A stretch of 64,000 nucleotides of DNA, from the NCBI GenBank assembly GCA_947184155.2, contig CAMXCT020001101.1:295001-359000 (forward strand). Direction: 5' to 3'. Under the pieces are notes generated by a model that made no database searches, was not told where the DNA came from, and saw nothing but the letters and a program-made list of their open reading frames with translations. The stretch is from Cladocopium goreaui (lineage: Eukaryota; Sar; Dinophyceae; Suessiales; Symbiodiniaceae). Below, in pieces: positions 20,944 through 30,812 of the stretch; positions within the stretch are counted from its first letter, which is position 1, and every line of letters begins with the position of its first letter. A program made the translations under genes and the position numbers.

Positions 20944-21025
20944 TCACCCCAGCGGACGTGGGTCTCCGGACGGCAGGCGGACCCTCTCGCTGCCTGAAGC
21001 ATAAGCACGGCCAGTCTTAGATACC
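20944..21025 (-). CDS. C-terminal coding exon
   Basis: On the minus strand a very good acceptor (CCTTTTTTTGCTGCAG) is followed by VSKTGRAYASGSERVRLPSG, DPRPLG and a stop at 20944. Basic and GC-rich. The RVRLPSG phrase is reminiscent of ribosomal proteins, but the match is too short to name one. Confidence 0.6.
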
Positions 21026-21253
21026 CTGCAGCAAAAAAAGGAAGTCTTGTTAGTATCTATCTATCATATACAATTCACTATACATGATGTTTACATTATG
21101 CATAATTATCTATATGCAAATTTAGAGCAAAAGATTCAAGTACCAAAGTACCCGTCCATTTTTTCCCCGTGCAAATAGCTGGCCGTTTCAAGTCTGATTT
21201 AGACATTTTTCAGCAAAATCAACTGTGTATTCCCAATTTTCACCAACCTGACA

Positions 21254-21609
21254 TTATGTATCACATAAAGAAACTCTTAGTAGCTCCTTGGTTCCCCTCC
21301 TCGGGAATGTGGATACGGCTGCATTCACCTGACACTTATGATAACACTTCGCCGCCATTGGAGGTGAAGGTTGGCCGCCAAATACTGTATCCATCTCACC
21401 TGATGGAGATATCCAAACCATGCTCCATAGAAAGGGATCAATGATCAATGGATCAACAAATTCAATCACTTCGAGACGCTGTTGGGTGATGTGTTCGTCA
21501 TGTGTTCTACAAGGTGTTTGGTGCACCCAACAACCCAACTTGGCATCCGATTTTCTGAGTAATGTTGGCGCCATAGGCGAAGGATCAATGAATTGTTGTA
21601 AGGAAAACT
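21254..21609 (-). CDS. Coding exon, 106-118 codons
   Basis: The minus-strand frame runs from about 21609 to a stop at 21254. It has an in-frame ATG at 21574, giving 106 residues. It reads MAPTLLRKSDAKLGCWVHQT, later RLEVIEFVDPLIIDPFLWSM, and ends RRGTKELLRVSLCDT. Upstream FSLQQFIDPSP is in the same frame. One of the longest uninterrupted unique frames in the window. No family recognised. Confidence 0.6.
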
Positions 21610-21786
21610 CTTCAGGAATCCATGAGATGTGGGAGTTTCAACTGTAAACGTTCCTGTTCAATCAATCATATCAATCATATCATTCCATGTTTGTTGATTA
21701 CATTCCACTTTGTTGATAAACATCTATTTTTTGTTGGTTAAACGGTTAAACCACCACGTTTCTCCATGTTTCTTGGTTCACTCAGT

Positions 21787-21876
21787 TCACTCCCTATTTT
21801 TTCCCCATCTGAGCCGATGACTGGGTTCGGCTGCTGCTGGAGCTGCTGGTGGAACTTCTTCTCCGGCCATTTCCAC
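21787..21876 (-). CDS. C-terminal coding exon
   Basis: On the minus strand, acceptor TCCAACCAG then VEMAGEEVPPAAPAAAEPSH, RLRWGKNRE and a stop. Acidic, then Pro/Ala-rich. A family A element (21891-21998) lies immediately upstream on this strand. Confidence 0.5.
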   Translation of the reverse strand: MEMAGEEVPPAAPAAAEPSHRLRWGKNRE

Positions 21877-21890
21877 CTGGTTGGAAGCTA

Positions 21891-21998
21891 TACCCTCTGG
21901 TTAACATACAAAAAACTATGGAACATCACCATTTTCAATGGGTAATTCAACTATAAATAGCCATTTTCAATAGCAAACTGTTAGTTTACCAGAGGGTA
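21891..21998. mobile_element. Family A element, copy 9
   Basis: A 108-bp inverted repeat, TACCCTCTGGTTAACATAC to GTTTACCAGAGGGTA. The ACAAAAAACTATGG block is shared with the copies at 35171 and 36671. Confidence 0.8.
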
Positions 21999-22028
21999 AT
22001 TAGACAAGAATGGATCGTAATCATAACA

Positions 22029-22135
22029 TACGGTGGATGGTTGCGAAATCCTGCACCAGTTGATAGATGGTGTATCCCATTTTTTATAGGCTTTCAACCA
22101 TCTAAGGTGGTGCAGGATTTCTTCCATCCACAGTA
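22029..22135. mobile_element. Family E inverted-repeat element, copy 1
   Basis: TACGGTGGATGGTTGCGAAA and CTGCACCAG at the left, GGTGGTGCAGGATTT and CCATCCACAGTA at the right. 107 bp. The sister copy at 59179-59287 is over 80% alike by eye. Confidence 0.75.
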
Positions 22136-23592
22136 TGATTGTCTAATTATGGTAGAATACTGTATGATATTATAGCTTCAAATAACGTACTTTCATATAA
22201 ATCTAAGTATAATTGATACAATAATTAGACACTAATAATCCAGCTATATTATGGTTTTAATATCAAATAGATAATATTGATCTCCAGCTATCTCCAATAT
22301 AGATAGTTATTACTACCATAACTGGATACTATTAGCTATATTAGTACGGAGCCAGTATAAGTATGCTATCTATATTATATCTAATGAAACCAGAAATTAT
22401 GTAGTCTATATTAGAAATAGATGTATATACCATGGATTCCAGATACAGATAATAATAGATATATCAATGGTCAATCATGGATATGCCTATGGTCTATCAA
22501 TAATGGATATCCCTGGGGTCAATAATGGATGTATCGAATATCATTATAATATTATTCTAATATTATAAATCGATATCCTGGTGGGTATTATACTATATAC
22601 TGTTGGCAACCCAATGCCATAAAACTACCATGACCGGGGAAAATACGGTGATTTTCGGATGTTTTTTTTTTTTTTTTTACATAGGGTAACAAATCATTTT
22701 TTCTTGGATTCTAGATATCGACAATAATGAATATATATATATATATACATATTATATGTATATACAATTATATACAAGTACATGTGTCTGTTATAATATT
22801 TCACTAACCTGAATAGTTCGGCCATTTGGGGATGATTTCCCTAAAATAAGCCATGGATTTCCAGGGCTCGGGAGAACAGTGAGGTCGTTAAAATTTACCC
22901 ATCCTGCGAATCCAACTAGACCTGGACGACCATGGTACGTCCATTTGTCCAACGGACTATAGATGGCTTCAGCTAATACACCTATCGTTCATGTGTATAT
23001 ATATATATATAGATGTATATGGATAAGGTATACAGATGTCAACAGTAGACTATGGTGAATATCAAGTCCCTGGTTTGTAAACCTATCCAACAGTGTGTAT
23101 ATACATATTCATATGTGCAATGCTCAAAAGATGGTGTGTGTGTATATATATATATATATGTATGATTTTTGATCATCCAACCATTATTTGGAAGTCCTTG
23201 TAATTGGTATAGAAATGTGTATGAACATGGATTGATCATCATCCCCCAATATGGCTTTATCATCCATCTTTTGATCATGGTGCATATGTCTTAATAGTCC
23301 AACAGTATGTGTATATATATATGTATTCAATCCATAAATCTCTCTTGTTGTATGCATGATATGGGATAGTTGTGCTACATGTGGAATGTACAATTTGTGA
23401 TTCAAGGCATTGCCAATAGAGAACATGTCAGGAGGTGCCATGAATGCCAACAGACCCAACTGTAAACCGGCCTGTTTCTACCTGTCTAATAAGAAGCACA
23501 AAGATTTCTTGACAATTCTAATGACAACAGGTTCCGCAAGGAATAAGCAGAAAAAAATAACAAATGAATGATATTTAGAATGATTTCTATAC
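22136..23592. other. AT-rich stretch without a supported gene
   Basis: TATAGATA-rich sequence, a T18 run near 22661, and a family D motif at 22806-22892. Two related blocks (CCAACAGTGTGTATATA near 23085 and CCAACAGTATGTGTATA near 23299) suggest a local duplication. Confidence 0.4.
22806..22892. repeat. Family D motif
   Basis: GGCCATTTGGGGATGATTTC ... GGGAGAACAGTGAGGTCGTT, the clearest copy together with 11256-11345. Confidence 0.45.
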
Positions 23593-23657
23593 CCGATTTT
23601 GCATGGAACAACGAAAACTGATGCGATCCCCTGGGAAGCTCCACCCCACGTAACTGA
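23593..23657 (-). CDS. Internal coding exon
   Basis: On the minus strand, acceptor AATTTTGTTGTTTTCAG, 21 codons plus two bases (SVTWGGASQGIASVFVVPCK, IG), donor CGG|GTATAG. Both splice signals are strong. Function unknown. Confidence 0.6.
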
Positions 23658-24042
23658 CTGAAAACAACAAAATTGATACGACTTCATACCCTGACTGTAT
23701 AGATGGCTAATGAAACTAATAAACCTAGTGTGTATTCATGTATATATATATATATATCAATCGATGTACATACATACGGAGTATAAGGCGATCCAAAAGG
23801 ATGCAACTACATATCTATATATATATATATCCGATCCGTAATATACATTGTAAGACCTATCCAACACATTAAAAATACATGTCCTCCAGAATATATCTAT
23901 ATAATATATACATATTCATACACGAGGAATTCACACTTTGTATCAATGTATGTATGTCCTACGAGAATCTACTAGATGTATGTAAAATTATGTCAAACTA
24001 TGTAAATATAGATCTCTATAATGGATTATAGTGTAGTAATAG

Positions 24043-24145
24043 ACATCTATCCACGGCGCCATCAATCCAATCGTTTGCCTAGTCATGAAGCAACGTGTCC
24101 GTCCACTGGTGAATCATCATGTCCCCCGGCGTTGCCATGTTGGGA
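24043..24145 (+). CDS. Probable coding exon
   Basis: Acceptor GTAGTAATAG, then TSIHGAINPIVCLVMKQRVR and PLVNHHVPRRCHVG, donor GGGA|GTATAC. Good GC3. Another plus frame is open but has weaker codon choice. Confidence 0.45.
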
Positions 24146-24302
24146 GTATACATGGAGTATACCATGTATACCTCATTGTCAGACATACCATGACATACCC
24201 GATCTTGACTACTTTAGGGTACATGGATTGAAATACCAAGGACACCATGATTTTATGGTGCTTGAAAAGTGCTTATGTCGTAAATTGTCTATGACTGAAC
24301 CC

Positions 24303-24393
24303 TCAATATTCCGCTCCTTCTTGTTTTAATCCGTGTTTTTTTAACGCTCCCACCTCGTTGTTGTTGGTCTCATTGTCGGCTGATGCCTCACGT
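24303..24393 (-). CDS. C-terminal coding exon
   Basis: On the minus strand, acceptor TGATACATAG then REASADNETNNNEVGALKKH, GLKQEGAEY and a stop at 24303. Hydrophilic tail, no family recognised. Confidence 0.5.
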
Positions 24394-24410
24394 CTATGTA
24401 TCATCGTTTT

Positions 24411-24908
24411 TCACGGATCATCACGAGAAAGTGGGTTGATTTGTTGCGAAAAATCCACTGATAGAGCCAAACTGTCTTCATACTCCCAGTTTATTGGCAG
24501 GGGGGAGTAGTTTTGATAGGAATGTCTCACTTCTAGGGCAAACCTAACCAAATGAAACAGCCTAAGGGTTGACGTTACATGGACTTTCACATCTGTTCTG
24601 CCCCATGCCACCGATTCTGCGGAAACTTTCTGAGGGGCTTTGAAACAGAAAGTGGTCCAAAATGTCCAAAGCAACCTGACTAGTTTGAAAGGCCTATTAT
24701 CGTAAGAAGATGATAAGCCTTCTGAATCAGCAATCTACAAATGAAAACAAGTCCTATTCTGAACTCAGAAACAATGACATCTCTAGTTGACATGGTAAAT
24801 CGAGAAGTTCGGTCCAAACTGTTTTTACCTGTCTGCTCATCCTGGGGTGGCGGTGTCCTACATACAAAATGGGAAATGCTCTCAATAAGCGGTTTCTGGG
24901 GTCCTGAC
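24411..24908 (-). CDS. Two-exon C-terminus, about 133 residues
   Basis: On the minus strand, exon 24829-24908 follows TTTTTAAACTTCCCCAG and reads QDPRNRLLRAFPILYVGHRH and PRMSRQ, phase 0 at CAG|GTAAAA. A 94-bp intron ends TTTTCATTTGTAG. Exon 24411-24734 reads IADSEGLSSSYDNRPFKLVR, LLWTFWTTFCFKAPQKVSAE and so on to LSRDDP and a stop. Acceptor quality, phase agreement and 107 uninterrupted codons make this one of the best calls. The aromatic Leu/Trp/Phe segment may be a membrane-proximal helix. No family recognised. Confidence 0.7.
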
Positions 24909-25294
24909 CTGGGGAAGTTTAAAAAAAACAAACAGAAAGGAGAAACGTTGGAGTTTGACAGTCAACATTGAAACACCTCACATGTTTGACCATAGACTGT
25001 ACACCTTGTTCGGTTCAAGTATAGCAGCCATCATTCCCATCTATAGGATTTGGTTGCGGGTTGAACATGGCCTGATATCTGATGGGTTTAGCCCCGCACA
25101 AAAGGGACACTAAGGATCAACAGATGATCAACATTCCATTCTTAGGAGCGGATAAACAATGAAAACCACCAGCCAGCTCAATGTATTATACCCCCATTCT
25201 TGGTGCACATCACCATGGTTGATGGCTATAGTCTATGAATGTATGAATGGATCATTAAATGATTACCATGAAAAATAACTGTATCTCCAATGCG

Positions 25295-25513
25295 CTATGC
25301 AGTTTGGTAGCTAAACCTCACATCTTTGCCATCTTTTTTCATGGTACATTCTACCATCAACCACCGTCCTGTCCCTGGCGTCGTCTGAGTGCCAAACGCT
25401 GACCATGGTTTTTGTCTGACGTGCGAAAGGACGAAACGATGTCCTGAAACGGCCCCAGGGTCCCAGGCTTTGGGAATGGATGGGAATGGCCTTTGCACAT
25501 CATTCCCTCCACT
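25295..25513 (-). CDS. C-terminal coding exon
   Basis: On the minus strand, 73 codons (NDVQRPFPSIPKAWDPGAVS, GHRFVLSHVRQKPWSAFGTQ, TTPGTGRWLMVECTMKKDGK) and a stop at 25295. It begins at the degenerate right end of the element at 25515-25660. Good codon choice throughout. Confidence 0.6.
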   Translation of the reverse strand, partial: SGGNDVQRPFPSIPKAWDPGAVSGHRFVLSHVRQKPWSAFGTQTTPGTGRWLMVECTMKKDGKDVRFSYQTA

Positions 25514-25514
25514 C

Positions 25515-25660
25515 ATTTAACATAGCCGCTACGTTGTTGATGATAGCTATGAGCAATGGAAAAGGTCCCATTAAAATATCCATTGATAGAAGATTTAGCT
25601 CATGAACCAAATGGGTCATCTTCCATAGCTACTCGGTATGTTAAATTACCATACAGGGTA
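25515..25660. mobile_element. Family A element, degenerate copy
   Basis: TTTAACATAGC at the left and GGTATGTTAAATTACCAT to CAGGGTA at the right, with ATGGAAAAGGTCCCATTAAA and CATTGATAG inside. It separates two minus-strand exons (25650-25754 and 25295-25513). Confidence 0.55.
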
Positions 25661-25754
25661 TGTTGTAAAGCCAATCCCTTCGCTCTGAAATATTCAATAC
25701 CCCCAGCAATCCTGGTTTTTAGTATTGATGACTCCGGGGCCCACATGGGAGGAA
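25650..25754 (-). CDS. Internal coding exon
   Basis: The minus strand runs from acceptor ATCTACCAAG to donor CTGTATG|GTAATT. It reads PPMWAPESSILKTRIAGGIE and YFRAKGLALQHTLY. Probably the same gene as 25295-25513, though with canonical sites the phases (1 and 2) do not agree, so one boundary is wrong or the element has disrupted the gene. Confidence 0.5.
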
Positions 25755-25972
25755 CTTGGTAGATTTTGGGGGGATGAGATGAGTAAACCATCCCAGTAGT
25801 TAACTATTAGTGAGGGTCATGTTACATCATCGCGAATAGGGGTAGACCCACCAAAAAAAAGCTATGGGGATATCTAGTCATTGGGTCTACATTATTCGCT
25901 CACGTGGTAAAGCCAAGAATCAAACATATACCGTACCTATTTTTTACCATGTTGGGTTTTCTACACCTTTAG

Positions 25973-26275
25973 TCGTCTTTATTTGTTACCGGTGTGGGGA
26001 AAAGAATTGATAGTTTCTTATGCGATACAGTATTTAAGGATGTGTCTCTCCAAAAATGGGCGATAGCTGCAATGTATGGATACATGCTGGGAAAGAATGA
26101 TGGAGATGGAGCATGGGACTGGCTGTGGACCCCATTTTCAGAGAAAGCCACCCGAATTTCATCTGGATCTGGATCCATGGACCTAATCTGGGTCTCCGAG
26201 CAGATCGGAGCAGCTTGGCGTCTCGCAAATGCTTTGAGCCACAGCAGAGGTCCCACGGCTCATCCGAGTTTTTAG
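25973..26275 (+). CDS. C-terminal coding exon, 100 residues
   Basis: Strong acceptor (GGGTTTTCTACACCTTTAG) and 100 codons in phase 0: SSLFVTGVGKRIDSFLCDTV, FKDVSLQKWAIAAMYGYMLG, KNDGDGAWDWLWTPFSEKAT, RISSGSGSMDLIWVSEQIGA, ending LSHSRGPTAHPSF. Trp-rich. Minus frames are also open but lack splice signals. No family recognised. Confidence 0.65.
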   Translation, partial: SSLFVTGVGKRIDSFLCDTVFKDVSLQKWAIAAMYGYMLGKNDGDGAWDWLWTPFSEKATRISSGSGSMDLIWVSEQIGAAWRLANALSHSRGPTAHPSF

Positions 26276-27275
26276 CTGTGTGGTAAAGATCTGTGGAACT
26301 ACATAGCTACAGCTGTCTTCATGGGGATTAGACATACACTCTGGGACTGGTGCTATTCGTGATGAGGGAATAACTATATAAAATCATATAAAATCAACAA
26401 AACGGAAAAAGAACATACGTCAAATAAAAAAATAACCACTCCGACTCGAATGGCTGCCCTGCTGCACCAAAATAAACACCAACATCATATGGCAAGTTCA
26501 CATCCCCCCATGTTTGGAGAAGTCAATCATCTACAACAGTATGTTGCTGGGATAGTGGTGACATTGACATGGTTTATTATATCTTTTTACCATCCAGCAA
26601 TCAAGCATGGCAATGGGAAATCACCAATGAATGGAGGCTTTAATGGGAAAATCATCTATAAATGGATTGTTCATTCCCATCTCTGACTACCGGAAGGTAT
26701 TTGTGCTTATTGTGTAGTACGGTGTACCGCACGGGTACGCCAGCAACTTGGAAAAACTATGCACAATATAATCATGAGAGTGGGGAAGTCCATAGAATAT
26801 CCCCGATGTTCGTTGGGAAATAAATCTCCAAATGATTTCACAAAGTGTGGCAAACCCAATATTATAATTATTCTAATTGTTGGTGGTTTTAAACGCTTAT
26901 TTCTGGAAAAAGTTGGTATAATTTATTGATTTCATTGGTGGGTTTACCACCTTTCAGGATGTTTTTTTTTCCACCTGAACGAAAATTACTTCATTACCAG
27001 AAAGAACAGGTCTCAAGTGGCCTCCGAGTAACAAAGGAACAACTGGGACAATGACAAAAGTTGCCCCCTGACGGGTGTTTGACATCTTCAAGCCAGCTCA
27101 AAAAACCTCACTGATAACCCAGATGTGTTTTTTTGTCTGGGATATTTATGGATATTCGATTCCCCCGACTCTTGGTTGAACATGCGTAGGTCAACTCCAC
27201 TACTCATCCCCTCTGAATGTCAGAACATGAACCGGTCAACTCCACACAGGTTACATCAGCGGTATCATGCCATTT
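26276..27275. other. Stretch without a supported gene
   Basis: Apart from the A' element at 26594-26699 I see only weak open frames (for example 26450-26560 plus). Confidence 0.3.
26594..26699. mobile_element. Family A' element, copy 3
   Basis: CCAGCAATCAAGCATGGCAA at the left and TTCCCATCTCTGACTACCGG at the right. It shares the ATGAATGGA and TAATGGGAAAATCAT blocks with copies at 16413 and 57320. Confidence 0.65.
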
Positions 27276-27398
27276 CCAGTTGGGTACCCGGCCTGGTAAA
27301 CGTTTACATAGCTATTGAAAATGGCCCAGTCGAAATAGTTGATTTACCCACTAATAAAATGGTGATTGTCCATCGTTTTTTGTATGTTTACCAGTTGG
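27276..27398. mobile_element. Family A element with 8-bp direct flanking repeats
   Basis: CCAGTTGG at 27276-27283 and at 27391-27398 flanks a 107-bp element that begins GTACCCGGCCTGGTAAAC and ends TTTTTTGTATGTTTA. Read on the minus strand, the donor CTG|GTAAAC takes its G from the duplicated target and the acceptor ACCAG|GCC lies in the element. Confidence 0.75.
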
Positions 27399-27473
27399 TT
27401 TTAATGATGTTAGCGGCCAAAAGATCACCAACTGATCCAACAACTCCAACCTTGCGATGGCCGGGCCTTGACA
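27399..27473 (-). CDS. Coding exon interrupted by a family A element
   Basis: The minus-strand frame MSRPGHRKVGVVGSVGDLLA and ANIIKTN runs into the target duplication CCAACTGG. Beyond the element (minus, below 27284) the same frame would continue KWHDTADVTCVELTG if the element plus one target copy were removed, whereas splicing at the obvious GT-AG shifts the frame. Either the element has broken this gene or splicing uses other sites. Confidence 0.5.
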
Positions 27474-27787
27474 TAGGTCTCGTATTCCTTTCGATATTTA
27501 TTGGTATCATAGGCCACTATGAGGTCCTGGGACGGGCAGCTGGAGATGGGAAATTCCCAGTTTCACTGTAAATTCCACCTAAAACATCGATCTTTTTGCA
27601 GATCATGGATCCTACATGCATAAATACATATTGCATATATAATACAATCCACAAACAATCTACATACAGATACATATAGTATATATTTAATATGTATGAT
27701 AATAATTGACAATATATAAGATATACACAAGTATACACATGATTTATAGTGGAATAAAATGTCGAAAACCATCCAATTCCCATCCCT

Positions 27788-27886
27788 CAATCCAATCTTC
27801 TCGCCCGGGTGTCCCCACCCAGTGATCCATGGGTTTCAGCTTCGGGGGTAAGGGCACGAAGTACTTGGGCTTCACCTCTGGATGCT
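27788..27886 (-). CDS. Probable coding exon
   Basis: On the minus strand, after GAGGGTTCAG, the frame HPEVKPKYFVPLPPKLKPMD and HWVGTPGREDWIEGWE is open, with a Pro/Lys-rich, well-biased composition. An overlapping frame (KTLVEGSASRGEAQVLRALT) is also open, so the frame choice is provisional. Confidence 0.45.
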
Positions 27887-27952
27887 GAACCCTCCACCAG
27901 CGTTTTTACCAGGTGATTCTTGTTGGTTGATCGTCCCAAAAAGATCGTCCCA

Positions 27953-28069
27953 CTGGTTGGTGGTTGACCCACCCCTCTGAAAAATGATGGACGAATCGTC
28001 AGTTCTGATGATGACATGCTCAACTGAACATGGAAAGTCATAAAATTCATGTTCCAAACCACCAACCAG
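27953..28069. mobile_element. Family B element, copy 4
   Basis: A complete 117-bp copy, CTGGTTGGTGGTTGACC to CCAAACCACCAACCAG. Confidence 0.8.
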
Positions 28070-28224
28070 CTCTGTTTCCAGGATGTGTAGATGATCTTTC
28101 CTTAACACAATTTCCAGGTGTCCAACGTTTCTATATGGGGATTGTCGTCATCAACTGCAGACATCATGAGTTAACATCTTTTTTGGGGGGTGATAATCTT
28201 GGCTAATTCTGAGCCATCAAAATC

Positions 28225-28391
28225 TCAGTGTTCTTGAAATTTGATGAAGTTTGTATTTGTATGGTCGAACTTATGATCAGTGTCCCCAAGAAAGGCTGAT
28301 GCCATCATGCCTTTGGTGATTAAATCAACAAGACACCAGGACAACAGCGCCCCACCAAGGCAGAGGATACCTATGTCAGTTTCGAACCCCA
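28225..28391 (-). CDS. C-terminal coding exon with a hydrophobic segment
   Basis: On the minus strand, after CTACAAG, the frame GFETDIGILCLGGALLSWCL, VDLITKGMMASAFLGDTDHK and FDHTNTNFIKFQEH runs to a stop at 28225. The GILCLGGALLSWCLVDLI stretch could be a membrane helix. No family recognised. Confidence 0.6.
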
Positions 28392-28639
28392 CTTGTAGCA
28401 GGCAATGTTGTCAATGTTGAATCTGTCCATTTTTGGGTCCTACTTACTTGGATTTCCACAAGAGCACCCCAAAAGAATCTAAAAAGTATTCTCTATATAG
28501 ATTCCCCCAAAGGTGCACGCTCCATTTGGGAATGAAACAATGTCCCATCGAAAGTCCACATTCAGCGATGGTTGTTCGGGAATGGGCTTGTGTAATCAGA
28601 TTGGATGCCTGCGTGCGGTTGATCAGACGGAACATTTTA

Positions 28640-29040
28640 TATATATATATATATGTTCTATCTGGGCACTAGTCAAAGGCCGAGACCCTCCAACCGTCCC
28701 AGAGCTGTATCCAACTTGCACCGCTGACCAAATGGAAAGCCCTACATTATGCAGTCAAAGATTGATCTTTGGTGATTTCCAACATGACCAGTCAGTAAAC
28801 AGAAATAGCCATGCCACCCTTATTATCCTAAGCGAAATTCATCAAACTTGCCAGTGCAGTGGTCTTTCCAGCTCTTCAAAGTACGAGGAGTTACCATGTT
28901 TTGGCTTCTCAAAAAATAGGATCTCTGATTCTATCCACTAAAAAGCCATCATTTTCCCTATTTTACCATGGCCATTTTCAGGGGACCACAACAAAGCCAT
29001 CTTAGCCCCGAGCCTCAACGCGACTCCGGTCGCTCATGGC
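28640..29040. other. Open but ambiguous stretch
   Basis: A plus-strand frame (28680-28941) is open but its codon choice is mediocre. Competing frames such as SQSCIQLAPLTKWKALHYAV exist. Not called. Confidence 0.3.
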
Positions 29041-29056
29041 GTCCTTGAGAGGTCGA

Positions 29057-29194
29057 CCAGTAAAACTGATGGGAAAATCACCATGCTATGAATGGGTAAA
29101 TCCATTTTGAATGGTGATTTAGTTCGTGGATTTACCCATTCATAGCATGTTTTTTTCTTCCCATCAGTTTTTTGGGACTGTTTACCAGAGGGTA
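29057..29194. mobile_element. Family A-related element with long inner arms
   Basis: AACTGATGGGAAAA and TTTTCTTCCCATCAGTT, plus ATGCTATGAATGGGTAAATC and GATTTACCCATTCATAGCAT, form nested inverted arms. The right end is CTGTTTACCAGAGGGTA. The left TIR is eroded (ACCAGTAAAAC). Confidence 0.65.
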
Positions 29195-29580
29195 ACCATC
29201 GAATTACTGAGCTACCCAATTATATATAAAAACTTGTCCAACATGGTAAATGAAACTAGAATTTACAGTTGCACATTGCCATAAGGTGACTTTCTTTGGA
29301 ATGTGTAACGAAACTTAGCAGTAGAAACTTCTGGATGCTAAACTCCCCAGAACCCTTGTTTAGTTAACTCTAATTGGGGAGGCACATAGTCTCAAATTTG
29401 TATACCCTCAAGCCCTATATAGTTTATTAATGTTCCTCAAGCCCTATATAGTTTATTAATGTTTATTAATGTATATTAATCTTAATGTTCCTCATTAGGA
29501 TTCTAATTGTGGACATCCCCGATATTGACCCAGGTGCCGGGGCTTCATGTTGATGGGATGACACCTGGCCTCACATCAAG

Positions 29581-29709
29581 CCACCAGACATAGATCAAGG
29601 TGCTCCCACCTGTCCTCATCTAAAATGGAGACTGCATAGGGCGCCGGACGTCGAACCTGTGCGATTCTGTCTCAATCGAACCTCAATCTTTGCATCTGAA
29701 AGCGCTTAA
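29581..29709 (+). CDS. C-terminal coding exon
   Basis: Acceptor CTCACATCAAG, then PPDIDQGAPTCPHLKWRLHR, APDVEPVRFCLNRTSIFASE, SA and a stop. Good codon choice. No family recognised. Confidence 0.55.
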   Translation, partial: PPDIDQGAPTCPHLKWRLHRAPDVEPVRFCLNRTSIFASESA

Positions 29710-29764
29710 AAAATCGATGTTTGATGCAACAGGGTCCATTTCAGAGAAAAAAACATTCTGGCAG

Positions 29765-29821
29765 TCTACTATAGCTATGGAAAATCATCATGTTTATATA
29801 ATGGGTAAGTCATCCATACAT
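29765..29821. mobile_element. Family A fragment
   Basis: CTATAGCTATGGAAAATCAT and ATGGGTAAGTCATCCATA match the left half of family A. No right half. Confidence 0.5.
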
Positions 29822-29898
29822 GGGCCACGTTTCGAGGTTGGTTGGTGACAAGTCCTGGTCAGTCTGCGGAGGGTGTCTAGTGGTAGACACCCAAGTAG

Positions 29899-30086
29899 TC
29901 ATGGAATGTACGTGTCGTTGCAACCCCCATTGCTATCCATCTCCATCATGAAAGTATCTACCCTCTGGTAATTTAACATAGCTATTGAAAATGACCATTT
30001 ATAGTGGATTTTCCCATTAAAAATGGTGATTTTCCATAGTTATGTTAAATTAGCAGAGGGTAGATTCTATGAGTGGATGCCAGTGG
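29899..30086 (+). CDS. Two small exons around a family A element
   Basis: Exon 29899-29967 reads SWNVRVVATPIAIHLHHESI and YPL in phase 0 up to CTG|GTAATT. After an 89-bp intron, exon 30057-30086 reads RVDSMSGCQW up to TGG|GTAAGA, a consensus donor. A second open plus frame (KSWSVCGGCLVVDTQVVMEC) overlaps the first exon and competes with it. Confidence 0.4.
29959..30062. mobile_element. Family A element, copy 14
   Basis: A 104-bp inverted repeat, TACCCTCTGGTAATTTAAC to AAATTAGCAGAGGGTA. Donor CTG|GTAATT, acceptor TAGCAG|AGG. Confidence 0.8.
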
Positions 30087-30156
30087 GTAAGAAACCCATA
30101 ACTGCCATAAAGTATCATCAAATCAAGTATATATCTAGATTCTAAAGCTAAGAAAC

Positions 30157-30289
30157 CCATGGGCCTGGGATGAAATCATCTTCGGATCACCCGAAACCGC
30201 CGAAACCCTCCGAACTTCCGAAACCGCCTTTTTCGACTTGGGCGGAGGGATCTGAGGAGCTGTCTGGGGAGCAGTCCTCAGCTGGCTAT
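30157..30289 (-). CDS. Coding exon, Pro-rich linker
   Basis: The minus strand runs from acceptor ATTGTTTGGCAG to donor CCATGG|GTTTCT. It reads SQLRTAPQTAPQIPPPKSKK, AVSEVRRVSAVSGDPKMISS and QAH. Low-complexity basic/proline-rich, probably a disordered linker. Confidence 0.55.
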
Positions 30290-30519
30290 CTGCCAAACAA
30301 TGAGCTGTCCAATCAATTGAATCATCATTGATTAATAAACAATTGTTCTCCAAAACAATGATGTGCTTAATATAATTGGCTCCGAGGACAATAATCATTC
30401 TTTTAAAGGTGTAACAGGTGATATCGTTCCCTATGTTCCAAGTCTATTCCTTAGTTCTACATGGAATCATATGGAACAACCACCACAAAATCTCCCCAAA
30501 ATCTCTCCACCCAAAACTG

Positions 30520-30662
30520 GCCCCATTTTTCCCATGGAAACCGTGGGCCTCCGGTCAGCGTCAAGGGCCGGAGAGCTGGAGCTTCCCACGGGTCTTCTGG
30601 CAGGCGCGGCAGGCCTCCAGATCCCCCGGGTTTGTTCTTGTCGATCAACCGTTGATCAACCA
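30520..30662 (+). CDS. Probable coding exon
   Basis: All three plus frames are open in this GC-rich stretch. The one reading METVGLRSASRAGELELPTG, LLAGAAGLQIPRVCSCRSTV has the best third positions. A donor GAT|GTACTA follows. The limits are approximate. Confidence 0.4.
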
Positions 30663-30739
30663 GATGTACTATGGATATAGATTCAGATTATATACTGGTG
30701 TATTTACCATCTATATAATATTGTATAATTTGGTTGACT

Positions 30740-30812
30740 ATACCCTTTCGCAATTTCATACAGCATAGCTATGGAAAATATTGGAACATCACCATTTGTT
30801 GAATGATGTTGA
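30740..30812. mobile_element. Family A fragment
   Basis: TACCCTTTCGCAATTTCATA then ATAGCTATGGAAAATATT and AACATCACCATTT. Eroded left half only. Confidence 0.45.

Noticed and set aside
27125..27571. 148-codon plus-strand frame spanning a family A element
   Set aside because: It reads straight through the mobile element and both target duplications, so the openness is accidental.
29822..29949. Small cysteine-rich plus-strand frame (VCGGCLVV...CTCRCNPHC)
   Set aside because: Open and tempting, but it stops just before a family A donor, and a second frame through the same bases joins the downstream exon in phase.
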